From Corythoichthys intestinalis (taxonomy: Eukaryota; Chordata; Actinopteri; Syngnathiformes; Syngnathidae): DNA of 64,000 nt. Position 1 is the first letter of the stretch. Each line of letters opens with the position of its first letter. A program made the position numbers and the translations under genes. The stretch covers positions 20,127,501 to 20,191,500 of the forward strand of contig NC_080416.1 of the NCBI RefSeq assembly GCF_030265065.1. Direction: 5' to 3'. The notes below the pieces were generated by a model. That model worked only from the letters and a program-made list of their open reading frames with translations. It was not told where the DNA came from and searched no databases. Of the stretch, positions 38,393 through 51,300 are shown piece after piece.

Positions 38393-39249
38393 TAATTTTT
38401 TTTTTTCTTTAAGTTTACCAGCAAAGGATGAGAAGGGGCGTTCAAAACACCGATGGCAAAATGGATACGAAAGTATGTTTTCTTCAAAAAATATTTTCAT
38501 TTTTTAAGAAAAGTTCAAACTGCTGAATAGTTGACGATAGAGAATAGTCGATGATAACCTGCAGTGAAATTCATGATAAACAGCAATGATTTCATGATTT
38601 TCATTTACATATTATCATAGATAAAAAGTTATTCAAATTAATTCCGTTTTTCAAAGCTGATTTACAGCTAACCCCCCCACCCCCCAAACAACCTTTCATA
38701 ATATTATTCATAGGGTCACAGGTAGCTGACAAGTAAGGGTGATAAAAGAAATAGTGGATACGCCAATGTAAACCTAAAAAGATAACTTGACTGATAGGAA
38801 TTGTACTGTTTGTGCAGATCATGTTCGCTGTAATCAATTGCGAGGCTGATAGGAACAATAGATTTTCGTGGAGTCACAATGCATTACACCAAAACCAAAT
38901 TTTCATGCACATGAATGATTTGAATCTTTATTGAGCCCCCTTCATAAAGGGAAGGGTTTTGTCTTCTATTATCATGTACAGGTATGACTACGCGTGCGGA
39001 GTGAACGCAGGGTTGAAAGTTCATGACTGTTGCATGTGTGTTTTGCAGATAGCATAGTAGTAAATCAGCTAATAAGACATATGTCACATTGAAAGCCAAG
39101 AGTTTTAAGTAATTGTTCCGTCAGTCGTAAAATTTGTGATTTGTTTACTTTCCTACCATGCAAACTCAAGACACCCATCGAACAATATCTATTGTAACAT
39201 AGTTGTATTGAGTTCATTTTGTTCACACTTAGATTGGTTGAATTTTTCT
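38393..39249. other. Intergenic, nothing recognised
   Basis: AT-rich with one C run near 38675-38690. No gene or delimited repeat. Confidence 0.4.
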
Positions 39250-41330
39250 TTTTATCCCAGACAATACACAGAACTCACAAACATAAAAGTACAGAAAGAT
39301 GAAATGTTCATGTCACATGATGTCATTTTACTCTTCACAAAAACACCCACACAGGCCACTATACTGTACAATGTACATGACAGGCTAATTGCAGACAAGA
39401 CTCTAAAAAAAACCGCACAAATCTAGGAGTGGAGATACGATACGATTTGCGATACAAAGCTCACGATAACGACGATCGGACGATATGGCGATACAACGAT
39501 TATTGATACATTGGTCAGGAAATCATTCTGGGATATTCAACAAACAACTAATAAAGAGAAAAACAAGCAAAGAGAAAAACAAGCTTCTGCTGTGAATTAG
39601 AATGAGTTTCCCTTGTAGACGTCCAATCAATTTGAACTGGGAGTGTCCCTCCCACTTCAAACGGATTGAACGTCTATGGCCGGTAGTGGCAGCCAATGTC
39701 AAGCAATTAGGAAATTTTGGACCATTTACGGTCATTTTCCTGTTGATTTTCAGTTACTTCCTGTTGATTTTGGGGTATTTTATGGGTTTCTTCCTGTTTA
39801 TTTTGAGTTACAGAACAGGAAGTGAGCTGGGAATCACCCAAAAGAATAGGCAGTGACTCAAACTGAACGGAAAATTACCTGTAAATGCCCTAAAAGTAAC
39901 AGCAAGGGACCTTTAAATGCCCTGAAAATCGGACAGAATGACTGTGAATGCTCTGGTTTCGAATGAACGAACGTTCCCAGTCTGAATAAATTGGGCGTCA
40001 AGCACCCTCAATGCAGCCCTAGAGTTAACTGAGACACTATTATGGTGGAAGACAAAGTATCATGGTGGAAGACAAAGTATCACGATATATCACCATTTCG
40101 AAATTTTGTCACACCCCTAAGTCTAACAGTACAGTACATCACTCAGCTACTCCATTTCATCGCCACTACTACATACTTCCAATTCAGAAACACCATCTAC
40201 AGGCAAAAGGAAAGATTCGCCATGGGAGACCCACTGTCCACCATCATGTGCTTTTTCTTCATGGAGGATTTGGAACAGGAAGCACTCACAACAGCCCTGG
40301 ATGAATTCAGATCCACACTATGGAAATGCTACGTAGATGACATTCTGGAAAAAGTAAAAACAGGCCATACACAACAACTCATGGGCCACCTCAACATCAT
40401 AGACACCACCAGCAGCATCAAATTTACCCATAAAGAGGAAACAGATCATTCCATAGCCTTTCAGGACATAAACATACATCACACAGACAACGGCGACATC
40501 AAAATAAAAGTACACAGGAAACCCACACACACCGACCACTACCTCCTATGGTCATCTGAATACCGCACTATCCACTATCCATAAACTGTCAGTCAGAACA
40601 TTACATAAACGTATGACAATGATCACAGACCCGGATGACAGAACACAAGCGGAAAAACATATCCAACATGCACTAAAAAGATGTCAGTATCCACAGTGGG
40701 CAATAGAAAAAGGTGCAGGACAGGTTAACAACAAGAACAACACAACGCAGGAAAAAAACAAACAAAACAACAACACAGAGATATGGTGACGTTGCCGTAC
40801 GTGAGAGGACTCACAGTCACACCGGTCAAACCACACGCAACACTGCGGCAGATATTGGTCCATCCACAGGACAAAATCCATCCAGAAAACAAAAGTAACT
40901 CCATATATGAAATTCTATGCAAATCATGCAATAAATCATACATTGGACAGACAGGGAGGAGCTTTATTACAAGAAAAAACAAAACACGAGAAGGAGTTTG
41001 AGAAGGAGACAAAAATAAGACAAACAAGGGCAATGAAAGAACAAACACAACTGGAACATCACAAGTCAGCCATCACCGATCACTGCAAAAGGGAAAACCA
41101 CATTATGGACTGGGAAAAGGCCAGAATCAGCCGTACCGAAGAAAACAAACATCCGCGCTGGATCAGGGAGGCCATTTAGATCGGCAAGCGGGGCCCGAGG
41201 ACAATCAACAGGGACGAGAGGGCTTACATACTCTCTACTACCTGGACCAGCATCCTGGAAGAGTGAATGGCCAGCAGAGGGCGTGACTCGCCTGTCATCT
41301 CTGATGGAGGCGGAAGTGTTCACCGAACAT
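39250..41330 (+). mobile_element. Penelope-like retroelement relic (RT plus GIY-YIG endonuclease), interrupted
   Basis: Plus-strand pieces encode reverse-transcriptase motifs (FAMGDPLSTIMCFFFMEDLE near 40220 and a CYVDDIL catalytic box near 40330) followed by VHRKPTHTDHYL. Further on, about 40897-40976, IYEILCKSCNKSYIGQTGR is the GIY-YIG endonuclease signature with its CxxC pair. RT followed by GIY-YIG is the Penelope-like element layout. It is an old, 5'-truncated and broken copy, split by a hAT-like element at about 39425-40118. Confidence 0.8.
39425..40118. mobile_element. hAT-like MITE inserted in the Penelope-like relic
   Basis: Left TAGGAGTGGAGATACGATAC and right …TTTTGTCACACCCCTA are imperfect inverted ends, with ATACGATA/CACGATATATC motifs near both ends. 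Retroelement coding text resumes immediately to the right. The target duplication is not clear. A 20-bp unit (CATGGTGGAAGACAAAGTAT) is tandemly duplicated near 40041-40080. Confidence 0.6.
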
Positions 41331-42088
41331 GTCAGGTATTTAAACCACCTATAACTATAGTCTGGGATAAAAGAAAAATTCTACTAATCTATTGTGACAT
41401 GTTGACTGTGGATTTCTTTTCTAGTGGGGTTTTGTTTTTTGTGGGTGAAGACAGCAATTTCTTGACTTTTGAGATGTATCATTCAGTGATCAAGTTGATA
41501 ACTCAATTAACTCATATTGTCCATCGGTTTTCCCCAATGCTATTGTTAGGGTTACACATGTGGGAACAGCAAGAAAGTCCAAGATTCAGCCACATGCCAA
41601 AATATGGAGCTTTGTTTCAACCTACACTGGCCCTAGCAATGAAAAATGATTTGACACAGAAATCAAATCGTTTTATGACACCATTTTGTGTACAACTAGT
41701 CTTTCTGGGAGTAATTGTGATGCATTTGAGGTAGATTTTGCATTCATGCACAGATGGTGTTTACAGTTGCCCACGTAAGAAGCCCTAGTGATGCAGGCAA
41801 TTGTAAATGGGCAGTGCTTTTATAGGGCTTTCATCCAAAATGCTTTAAAATTATTTACTGGCTGTAATTGAGGGCACTGGCCTAACCCCCTGGGAGCAAA
41901 TGAGATTCATTGGCCTGCTTACTTAAACTACAACCCCTCTTACACTGCCTATAAAAACCTGTATTTCCAAGCTTTTTTCCGTGCCACTCCTCTGAACGGA
42001 GGGACAAAGTCGACCTGTCAATTTTTTGCCTTGTGAGAAAAAATATGAGCCATAACAAATGTGCCTGGACAGACGTTTACCACCTGAC

Positions 42089-42620
42089 TCAGTTCTCACA
42101 CTTGTCACTCTCTAACAAATATATCATACACGTCACCAAGTGTTTGTGTTGAAAGATTGCACATCTAATTAACTGCGTGTGGGGTGCCACATCACCATGG
42201 CAAAACACGTAACCACGTCTTCCATTTTTTAATGCAATCGCTGACCTCAAGTCCTGTATTTTCAGCAATCTCCTTCGACAAATTGCTTGCCATTTTCCAA
42301 ATGGTATTTGGCAGTCTTTATAATGTCTTGACGAGACATTGTAGAGGTTGTCGTACTTGCAGACCTCTTTGATGATACTCTCGTCGGCTTGGTCCATTTT
42401 TGCGTGTAGCACAACAATGTTTGAAAATGGCGGTGATTTCGCGCTGAACCGGAAACAACAGTCTGAGCGGACCAATCACAGTTCATTTGCGTAACGTCAC
42501 CACGCGTTGACGTGACGCCCAGTCAGGATTCTGATGAGGTGCACGTCAGGCTACGGCGGAGGGTTGTAAATCGGATCTGCATTGACGGCGTAGGGCTACC
42601 GCAGAAGCATAACTCGGCCT
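42089..42620 (-). mobile_element. PIF/Harbinger relic with MADF-domain accessory protein fragment
   Basis: The minus strand from 42397 encodes MDQADESIIKEVCKYDNLYN then VSSRHYKDC, the start of a MADF/Myb-like DNA-binding domain that accompanies PIF/Harbinger transposases. The rest of the domain (SKEIAENTGLEVSDCIKKWK, about 42217-42285) is in another frame, so the gene is broken. To the right, GC-rich sequence with CTACGGCGG and GGCGTAGGGCTACCGC (42551-42605) resembles a Harbinger end. A left boundary was not found. Confidence 0.55.
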
Positions 42621-42924
42621 TTATTTTTCGCTGCTTTTGAAGTCTACAAATAAAAAAGGATAAAATGGTATAGGAATGTAAACTGCAGCTAATATGCACA
42701 AAAATGTATATTTTAAATGAACTGCTATAAATGTATCAATTAACTTATAAACAAAATAGTCATAAAATCGGTGACACAATTATGTAATATGTGTTCAAAA
42801 ATATCCTGGGGGATGTATGATGTCCACTTCATTGGACAGATGGTTTATCATAAATTTTTATATATTTTACAAACATATTTCATATTGCAATAAGATATTA
42901 TCTTTTGCTAGATGTTACTGTATA

Positions 42925-42958
42925 TCATGTCATGTCATGTCATGTCATGTCATATCAT
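42925..42958. repeat. (CATGT)n pentanucleotide repeat
   Basis: About six CATGT units ending in CATATCATAT. Confidence 0.8.
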
Positions 42959-43189
42959 ATTTTTTTAACCTGTGTAGCTGTTCAGGTTTAGAAGTATTGA
43001 CAGAATATGCCAGTTGTAGTGGGTGGCAGGTTGTCTACTATCTTGGATTCAGAGGTTATTTACTTGCAGTTACACCAACTGACCACTGAGTTGACCTCAA
43101 CAGAGCATGGCAGCAGAGAACACTTTTGAGGTTGCTATGCAGTTAAACCATAGAAACCAAAGCGTTAAAGAGAAAAGGTACGCTTCTGT

Positions 43190-44894
43190 CAAGGGCGTAG
43201 GTTTGGTCCCAATATTGGTAGGGACGATATAACATGATAACCTGCATGTACACTTTTTGCTGGGGACGGGATATTAATAACACCAAAAAGATTGGGTGAA
43301 CGGGGGTCAGGGCCACATTTTTCATGAATATGAACCTAATTAATTGATAGGCTAAATGATCAATGCAAAATAAATCTGTATTGACTTAAACTAACTTTCA
43401 CACTGCAAATTTATAACGTCTTAATCTGATCATTTTTCTTAAATTTAGTTGAATATTTTCTCCATCTTGTTTTGAGTGTTAAAGGCTACTTAACAGATTA
43501 ATGTGTCAGATTATTCCACTTACTTTAAATAAATATTACAATATGTTCTAATTTTTTTTTAACTAAATCTGTAACAAAAGTATTTCAAATAATGTTTTGA
43601 ACAATATCTATATCTATTACAATATCTATTCTTGAATTAAGAACATTTCCGACAAGTTTTTTTGTTTTTTTTTTGTTTTGTTTTGTTTTTTTAAGATTAA
43701 ATATACAAACTTTTTGCTTAAAATAAGTCTGTTAAGCTTATTCTCAGCAAGCTATATTTCTTATTTCAAGAAATCTTAGTAAAATGTACTTGAAGCACTG
43801 GCCGAAAATTTCACTCATTTCTAGTAGATTTACACTGAAAACAAGGGAATTTAATTTTTTTTTTCTTTCAGTTTTAAGGAGGTAGGTTTTTGCAGTGCAT
43901 ATGCATTGGTTCAGGTGATGCACCGCTTGATTCGAACCTTTGTTTTCAAAAACTGCTAGAGACATGTCTGTATTTTATTAGCAAATATAAATTGAAATCT
44001 TTCAACACCAATCATATGAACATACACAAGAAATACAAACTTGTTAATCATCTCTTAACTATCCAGGAATGCAAAAAAAAAAAAAAAAAAAGATAAATAA
44101 ACCATAGACTATAAACATTTACCTTAAGACCACTCAAAATTGTCTTTCTAAATAAATTAAATATCACAAAAAACTTAGTCAGGGAATAATAAAAATAAAA
44201 TTAAAATAGAACCTTCCTTCAGGTAAAACACTACTGCTTTGCTACTTAACAAAAAAATGAAAGCTCATTCGTGCTGCTTTAAGACCACATATATAGAATA
44301 AAAATGAAAACTGGGGAGAAGGAGGTATACCTTGGTTCACTACATTTTACAGTTTAATTAAAGAGGAGGATATTTCTCACAAAGCACAAGTTCGAGAAAT
44401 TCACACAGATTAATGTTATGCTAACTCTGAAGCAGGTCGGACTTTCAGTAGCAAAATTAGTGCTTTGTTCCCCACATCCAAAAAATGACATCTTTTACAT
44501 TACTTACAGTGTCTGATGCTGGCGGAAAAAAACTTCTAATATCCTTCGTTTTCGAAGGAGCGGAGGAGGCGACAAATTGTTTTATTTTTTGGGGGGGTGG
44601 GGTCAAGTCATTAGCCAATCAAACGTGCGTTTGATGGGAAAAAAATGGACTGGCACGTTCAGGAAGTGAAAAGTGGTCAATGTAAATCTGAACATAATGA
44701 GAATAATCCACTTAATAATGGTAGCGTCAGTTCTATCCTTACAACATATGGGAAGACAATCTAAATTACCTGTATAACTGGAGTCAATATATAATGCAAA
44801 TAAGGTTGCTTAAAAGTTGGTGGGGACAATTTGAGCATCCTGAAAAGTTGCTAGTGTTATGTCCCTACCGTCCCTATGCAAACCTACGCTCTTG
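43190..44894. mobile_element. hAT-type element (CAAGGGCGTAGGTTTGGT ends), copy 1
   Basis: Inverted ends CAAGGGCGTAGGTTTGGT and GCAAACCTACGCTCTTG. Flanks GCTTCTGT and GTTTCAGT match at 6 of 8 positions, plausible for an aged 8-bp duplication. A shorter sister copy lies at 58980-60070 in the same orientation. No transposase recognised. Confidence 0.7.
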
Positions 44895-45419
44895 GTTTCA
44901 GTGGCTGTCCACTGTAGTGACCAATGCACCAGAAGGTTAAATAAATGATTGAAAATCCTCTGTTGTTTGTGCCCGGAAACAGATTAATACAGAAGTTACC
45001 TTAAACATAAAAAAAAGGAGCAATTGATGCAAATGAGGCAAAAGTATTCGTAATCTGCACTTATCATGGAGTAAAAGTAAGGATACTGATCTAACTCCAT
45101 ATACTGTATTTTTTGGACTACAAGGTGCACCTGATTATAAGGCGTTCTCGTGCATTAGTGTACTGCATTAGTTATGTGTTCATTATCTTTTAACATTAAA
45201 GTAATTGTAATTTATTGTAAAAATTTGTTTTTACAAAATACTGCAAGTATATCAACTTTTTTTCCCCTACAATTTGATGAACTATTTTGATGAAATATTA
45301 TGGGAAGAACTTCAAAACAAGACAGCAACTGACAATATCTTGCTACTATTCATCTGCAATCACACACTTATGAATGTGTTACACATTGCAGGGATGTGTA
45401 CATTAGTTGGTTTATGGTT

Positions 45420-45478
45420 CAGCTCACCAGTGACCCTAAACAGGCTAATGGCAGAAAATGAATGAGTAGATGGATGAT
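45420..45478 (+). repeat. Possible SINE 3' tail relic
   Basis: CAGTGACCCTAAACAGG followed by GGCAGAAAATGAATGAGTAG and a GGATG tail resembles the 3' tail of a common fish SINE. Body not seen. Confidence 0.3.
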
Positions 45479-46066
45479 TAACTACAGAGCTCGCGTTTGA
45501 AAATTGTAGCCTCAAGAGGGTGCCATTGGTTAACAATGCACTTTCAGACGCGTGAGCGTTTCATGCCGTATTCTTATTTGGATAGTTGGTAGATTTGACA
45601 AATGAATGGAAGGTTTCGAATTTTATTCGAATCTGGATACAAAATTAACTCAATTCTACCAAAACTTTACTTTGGACATTTGTTTAAATAAATAGGTCAA
45701 AAACAAAACATGACCCCTGTAAAAAAAAATAATAATAAAAAATAAAAAAATTTAAAAAACTGGCAGCGATCATTCGATCTTCCCTGCGGAAAAACACTAA
45801 AGCTTTTTAACTCATTGGCTGCCATTGGCGGTGGGGGACATCCAATCCATTTTGACTGGGTGGATGGCAGCTCTCAAGTCAAATTGGGTTAGGCATCTTT
45901 TGGCGTGAATGGCAGTGCCACAAAATCACTCAATGCCAATCTAGACTGAATAGACAGGGGGTGGAACCCAAAAAAGCTCAGCCTTTCCCACTCCTTTTTT
46001 TAGCTACATATGTATGGATACATTTTATTAGTATTATTTTTTTTGTTATAATTATCTTTATTAGCA

Positions 46067-46455
46067 TACTCGGAGATTAAGGGGGGAACGGGGGGGGGGG
46101 GGCATAGCCCCTCCTAGTGGCCAAAAATGTCATTGCATGTAATTGACTTTCCAATATATAAATTCAAAATTAAGACTTTGCCGGTAAAATGTTGCCTATA
46201 AAAGCTGTAAAGCAATAATGATCATAACAAAAATGAATGAAGTGAACAAAAAAAAAAAAAAAATTAATGCGTCAAAATTATTTTTCAAACAAATCATGTC
46301 ACTTGCACCTTAGAGATGGTCATTTGCTTTGCTTAGCCAAAACCACCTGAGGACAGAAGATGCATGATAAATGTACGTATTTTTTTTTTTTTTTTATAAC
46401 CTTAGCTTTCAAAAGCGACAACTATTGAGTGAGAACCAAGGATGGAAGATATACT
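46067..46455. mobile_element. Truncated hAT copy related to 18260-19334
   Basis: In opposite orientation it shares GTAATTGACTTTCC, ATGTTGCCTATAAAAGCTGT, CATTTGCTTTGCTTAGCC and CTTAGCTTTCAAAAGCGACA with the right part of that element. Contains a G13 run near 46090. Confidence 0.65.
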
Positions 46456-47008
46456 AATCTATATATTATAAATATAATATGTTTATATAATATATGGTTA
46501 TGATATGGTTTTTCTTAATGCCAATCTTCACCAAAGACTAGCTAAAACTTTTACCTGTATGCTGCTTTTTTCGTTTTGTTTTACAAATTTTAATTTATAA
46601 TTTGTTGTGTGGTAATCAAAGCTTACTTATGTTGTTTTACTGTAAATAGTTAAAAGCTTATAAATAAACACAATCAGAGATTGGAACTTTTTGTTGACCT
46701 TGTTTTGAAATGGGTCTTTGTTTTTGTACTCAATAATTTATTTTTTGTAGCACTCGATGTTGTACTCCATGTTGAGTATGTTCAGAAGAATATAAATAAA
46801 GCCATATAAATAATACATATTTGATATACTGTATATTTTTTACATTAGTAATTCGTTTTACACATAATTTTATATTATTTTTGATAATAAATTAATTTAA
46901 GCAACAAAGAAACTAAGGGCCATTTGGGAGCCGAAGGAGCCGGCTCTTTTTAGTGAGCCGAGCTAAAAGAACCAGCTGTCTGAAAAGAGCCGGAATTCCC
47001 ATCAATAA

Positions 47009-47610
47009 GGGGCCGTTTACATGGTGACTCTCCGAGAATATGAAAAATTTCAAATTTGCATTTGCATTTGCGTCTCCTTTTGAATGTATGTCCCAATTCC
47101 GCATGAAAACGATGTATTATTCATGCCATGCCCTAGGGGGCAGTGCAGATTTACAGGGCGACAGAGAATGATGCACTTTGACCCCACCAAGCTCCCTCAG
47201 CCCAGAAAAAAATATGCCCGCCCACTCGAAGCAATGGCATTTTTCTTTTGTTAAAAAAGGCACAAAAATTGAAACATTCAACATATTTAATTTAAAAATA
47301 CTATTAAAACAGTAAATTAAAGCCGACATTCCGCCATATTTGCTGTTTTTAATGTTTTTAATGCACACGCCCAATGTGACGTGTACGAGTGCTGACATTA
47401 ATGTCGCGGTCTCGCGCCGCGGGAGCCTTTAATATGCATGCCGAGGAAGCCCCCCCCAATTCCCGGCAATCGGATTCTTCCACTTTGGAGGCAGGATTCA
47501 GAATTTTTTGTTTTCGCCTTCCGTCTTCGCCGACACCATATGCACGCGAGGCAAGTCCGTTACTCAGTCATTGCGTCTTTGTGTCGCAGAGTCGCCATGT
47601 AAACTGCCCC
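47009..47610. mobile_element. PIF/Harbinger-type MITE with TAA target duplication
   Basis: Inverted ends GGGGCCGTTTACATGGTGAC and GTCGCCATGTAAACTGCCCC, flanked by TAA at 47006-47008 and 47611-47613. Length 602 bp. No transposase. Confidence 0.75.
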
Positions 47611-47929
47611 TAATTCAAAATGAGGGAAAAAAGTAGCGGCTTATAGTCCGGAAATTACGGAAAGTAGTTACTCAAAATGTCACTCATTACTTGAGTATTC
47701 TTTTCACTGGATACTTTTTTACTTGTTCTTGACTACATTTCTTGAAGACTTAATTACTACCACCTCTGCCTAGTATTATTAGTACTATTATTATTTCTGG
47801 TTTTCTTTCTAGGCTGCTGGCATTGCATTTCTTTAGTAACTGCTCGAAATAAAAATAATCAATCAATCTTCTCAGACTTGATGTTACAAATTAAATTTAT
47901 TAAGTACATTAATAAATGCAGAGAGAGGG

Positions 47930-48341
47930 GCGGGAGTGAAGGGGGACACGCACAAGGGGGGAGGGAGGGGATTTAGTGATACTCACTCACAGTGGAGCGG
48001 CTGTCAGTGTCAGACAGACACTCTCCGGCAGCAGACTGGAGCCCGCCTCCTCCAACTTTACTGGCCACCTGCCTATCCCAGAATAAAACAGGGCTGCGCG
48101 AAACAAAACCAAGAAAAAAAAAAAAAAGAAAGAAAGAAAGAAAGCTCCGGCTAACTTGACGAGGACGAGACAACGTCGTGATTGACTGGCTAGTCTGCGC
48201 CATCGTTTCCTACCTCCATTACCCCCTGCCTCGGTCCTGGTTGCCCGCTTGACAACGCGAGTTTGTTTGTTTTAGTTACCAGCAAATTGAGCAGCTCTCA
48301 CGCAGCGTCGGGAAAGCTGGCCACCACTTGCATGATGCGCC
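47930..48341 (+). promoter_or_regulatory. fhod3: fhod3 promoter and 5' UTR region
   Basis: GC-richer stretch directly upstream of the fhod3 start codon, with an (AAAG)n-type tract at 48113-48143 and several CpG-containing words (AGCGTCGGGAAAG, CTTGACGAGGACGAG). No TATA box is evident. The transcription start was not located. Confidence 0.45.
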
Positions 48342-51300
48342 ATGGCCACGTTGGTGTGCAGGGTTCAGTTTTTAGACGACACCGATCCGTTCAACAGTAC
48401 CAACTTCCCGGAACCGACCAGGCCGCCTCTGTACACCTTTAGGGAGGACATCCCCCTCATCAACCAACTAGCAGGCATCCACCGGCTCCTCAAGGCTCCA
48501 CACAAGGTAAGACGATGTACATTTACCACCCAAGTGGTAAAAGTACGCACACTCTGCGTTTTGAACTTTTTAAAAAATAAATCATTTTTTTTAATGGTAA
48601 AGGTAGTACTAGAAACAGTAGTTTCTGGAGAAATAACTGGTAGGGTGACCATATTTTGATTTCCAAAAAGAGGACGCTCAACCCAGCCTCCAGACACATG
48701 AATTTTACTCGAAGATCACTGAAAAATGCCTACATATCACCCTTTTTTTCTTTTTTTACTAAATAGGCTTTATACGTCGTAAAAAATAATAACAAAAAAA
48801 AAAAAAAAAAAAAAAGGAATAATGATTAAATATAATGCAGACCCATGGAAATGTAGTCCAGTCAATACACACACACAGTAGGCTATGTGCCAACTCAACA
48901 TTTTTTTAAAATTACTACCACGACAATTGTCGTTGACAAATTGTTATTCCCACTCAACTTTTATTCTCATTCAATGTTCTAGATTGTACGCAAACAATAA
49001 CCGAAATAAACTGACAACGTATTCAACCAGCATGTTTCCAAACGCAGCAGTTCAAAACTACATTGCCCATAATGCTTAGCGCAGCTGAGCTCACTGATTG
49101 CTACCCTATTAGCGAGTACGGGAGCCGAGGCAAAATCAGACTTGACTATAAAAGTTTACAATCATTGGCAGCGCAACGATGCGACACCAAACGGGATTTT
49201 ACTGATTACACCAGTACAAATCTCCGACAGAAGTCAACAGTTGCCATTATATACGTATTTATCGTAAAAAAAAACTAAGAAACACAGCTATTGAGAATGT
49301 ATTAACCAAATAAACTAATGCAGAACAATTACAAGAGTCATACAATATACTGCATCTCTGTGTACACAAATAACCCTATATACAACAGAAGACACGTGAT
49401 CGACATTAACAGGAGACAAACTTACAGAAAGGTCCTTGGAGCCACGTCTTTTAAAACTCCTTATTGAACTCTTTACTGTAGTCTGATCTCTCGCCAAACC
49501 GTCAGTAGATGGTAATTCCCCATGAAACAAAGGGTAAACTGCCAAGAAAAAAGAAGAAGAAGATCTATTCCTTCTCCTGCCCCTACTATTAGGAGCCACT
49601 TGAACGCAGGCAGGCGCTGCCCCCTAGCGGCCGGAGAGATTCTCATCAAAACTGGTCCCGTTAAAAATCATAAAAACCGGAAATTTTAATGAATTTATGA
49701 AACCCGGCCGGACGCTCCGGAAGGCACGTAATAAGAGGACTTGTCCAGGCAAAGGAGGACGTTTGGTCACCCTAAACTATGGGGCTTTGCTGTGGTAGAT
49801 ACCGATCTATTAGGTCACTTCTTGTTGATTTGAAGACATACAGTTGTTATCAGGACACTTCCTGTTGATTTGGGGACATTATGGGACACGTCCTGTTGCA
49901 TGGCATAGACTTAATTGGGAGCCATTTGAATGTCAATGGGCTGTAATGGTACGTTTTTGGTCGAAAATTACAACCACACAGGTTTTCCTGTCATTGAAAA
50001 TGAATGGGAAATTTGGACGGACATGGCCATCAATGGCATGGACGCGCATGGCTGTCACTGGCGTCAAATTACTTGGGCATCAGTTGAATGTCAATGGGCT
50101 GTAATGGTAAATGGTCAAAAATCAAAAGAACCTATGTTTTTCTACCATTAAAAATAAATGGGAAATTTGGACGTTAATGGCTGTCAGTGGCAACCCATTA
50201 GAAATAAATGGGAACGTTTTTGGCAAATTCCGGATACAACTTTTATGCTCCTCACCGTCCTGGAATTATTGATTTGTAAATTATGATTTGGTTTGACATT
50301 GTAGGACTAAATACATTTTGAAACTTTTTTTTCCTTCAAAAAAGCCCGCATTTACGGGCAAACGGAACATTGCGGGGGGTCTTTCGAAAGTTTCCCTGCG
50401 TCGCGCGAGATTTCCTTTTTTTTTTTTTTTTTTTTTAAAATTTATTTATTTAAATTATTTATTTTTATCGCGGCGCGAGAATTCCTATTCCAGTATCCAG
50501 TATTGTAACGTTAATGGTTTGTTCAAACGGTTTGGGCTGTGTGGCGCGCCAAAGAAACGCCATTCAAAAATAAAAAGGAATTTTACTATCTGGGCCTTTG
50601 CCTTGCAAAGCCCCATCTAATTACACATACAATCGTGTGGAATATTTGCTGTCCTGATTATGCCATCAGGAAACTGTTTTCAATGACATTTGTCTTTCTT
50701 CAATACGGGCTGAAACAGTGAGTAGTTACAGGGTAAATATTTACAGTGATGTGTCATCATTTTCATCATATGCACATATAATATTGGATTTTTTTATTTT
50801 GTCAAGTTTAAAATGTCCGTCCCCTCTGTCATTGAGAAGTATCATTTTTAAGAATAAAAAAATCAAAGATATTCAAACATATATGTCAAACAGTGCACAG
50901 CTTGTTAAATAAATCATGTCGTAACAGTATTCTATCTACTTAGTAGCATTAAAACTCAGAGATGACTTATACTAATATTGACTCAAGTAAAAAAAAAAAA
51001 AAATGAAGCATTGACTTTCATGCTTTTAGAAAATACAGTATGTAAATAGCTTTGCTAATGTTGTGAATTGCTACAAAATGCCATATTATATATCATAGTA
51101 GAATACAAATAATGATAAATAATACATATATAAGGGGGAAAAAATCCCCATCGGCGTTGAGTCACTTCGGGTTGTGATTGGATATTTACTAAGTGCATAA
51201 AATTTCCAGTGATACAGTGACAATTTTAGCATTACCAAAAACAAAATATACATTTTACAATCTCATTTCACGGTTCAAAAAATTCAGAAAAGCACTCTCC

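Larger units (their letters stand above)
45113..47660. mobile_element. TA-type MITE family copy 3, expanded by nested elements
   Basis: The left end CTGTATTTTTTGGACTACAAGG and CACCTGATTATAAGGCG match the left end of the element at 9219, and the right end AAAAAGTAGCGGCTTATAGTCC followed by GGAAATTACGG (to 47660) matches its right end in the same orientation. The interior differs and holds a hAT relic (46067-46455), a hAT-like fragment (46905-47005) and a Harbinger MITE (47009-47610). The left flank is TA; the right TA is not preserved. Confidence 0.6.

Noticed and set aside
41267-41734. Open frame of 155 codons after the Penelope-like relic
   Set aside because: No recognisable domain, no splice or promoter support, composition like intergenic DNA.
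42925-42958. CRISPR-like short repeats
   Set aside because: Uninterrupted CATGT pentamers without spacers in vertebrate DNA; a microsatellite.
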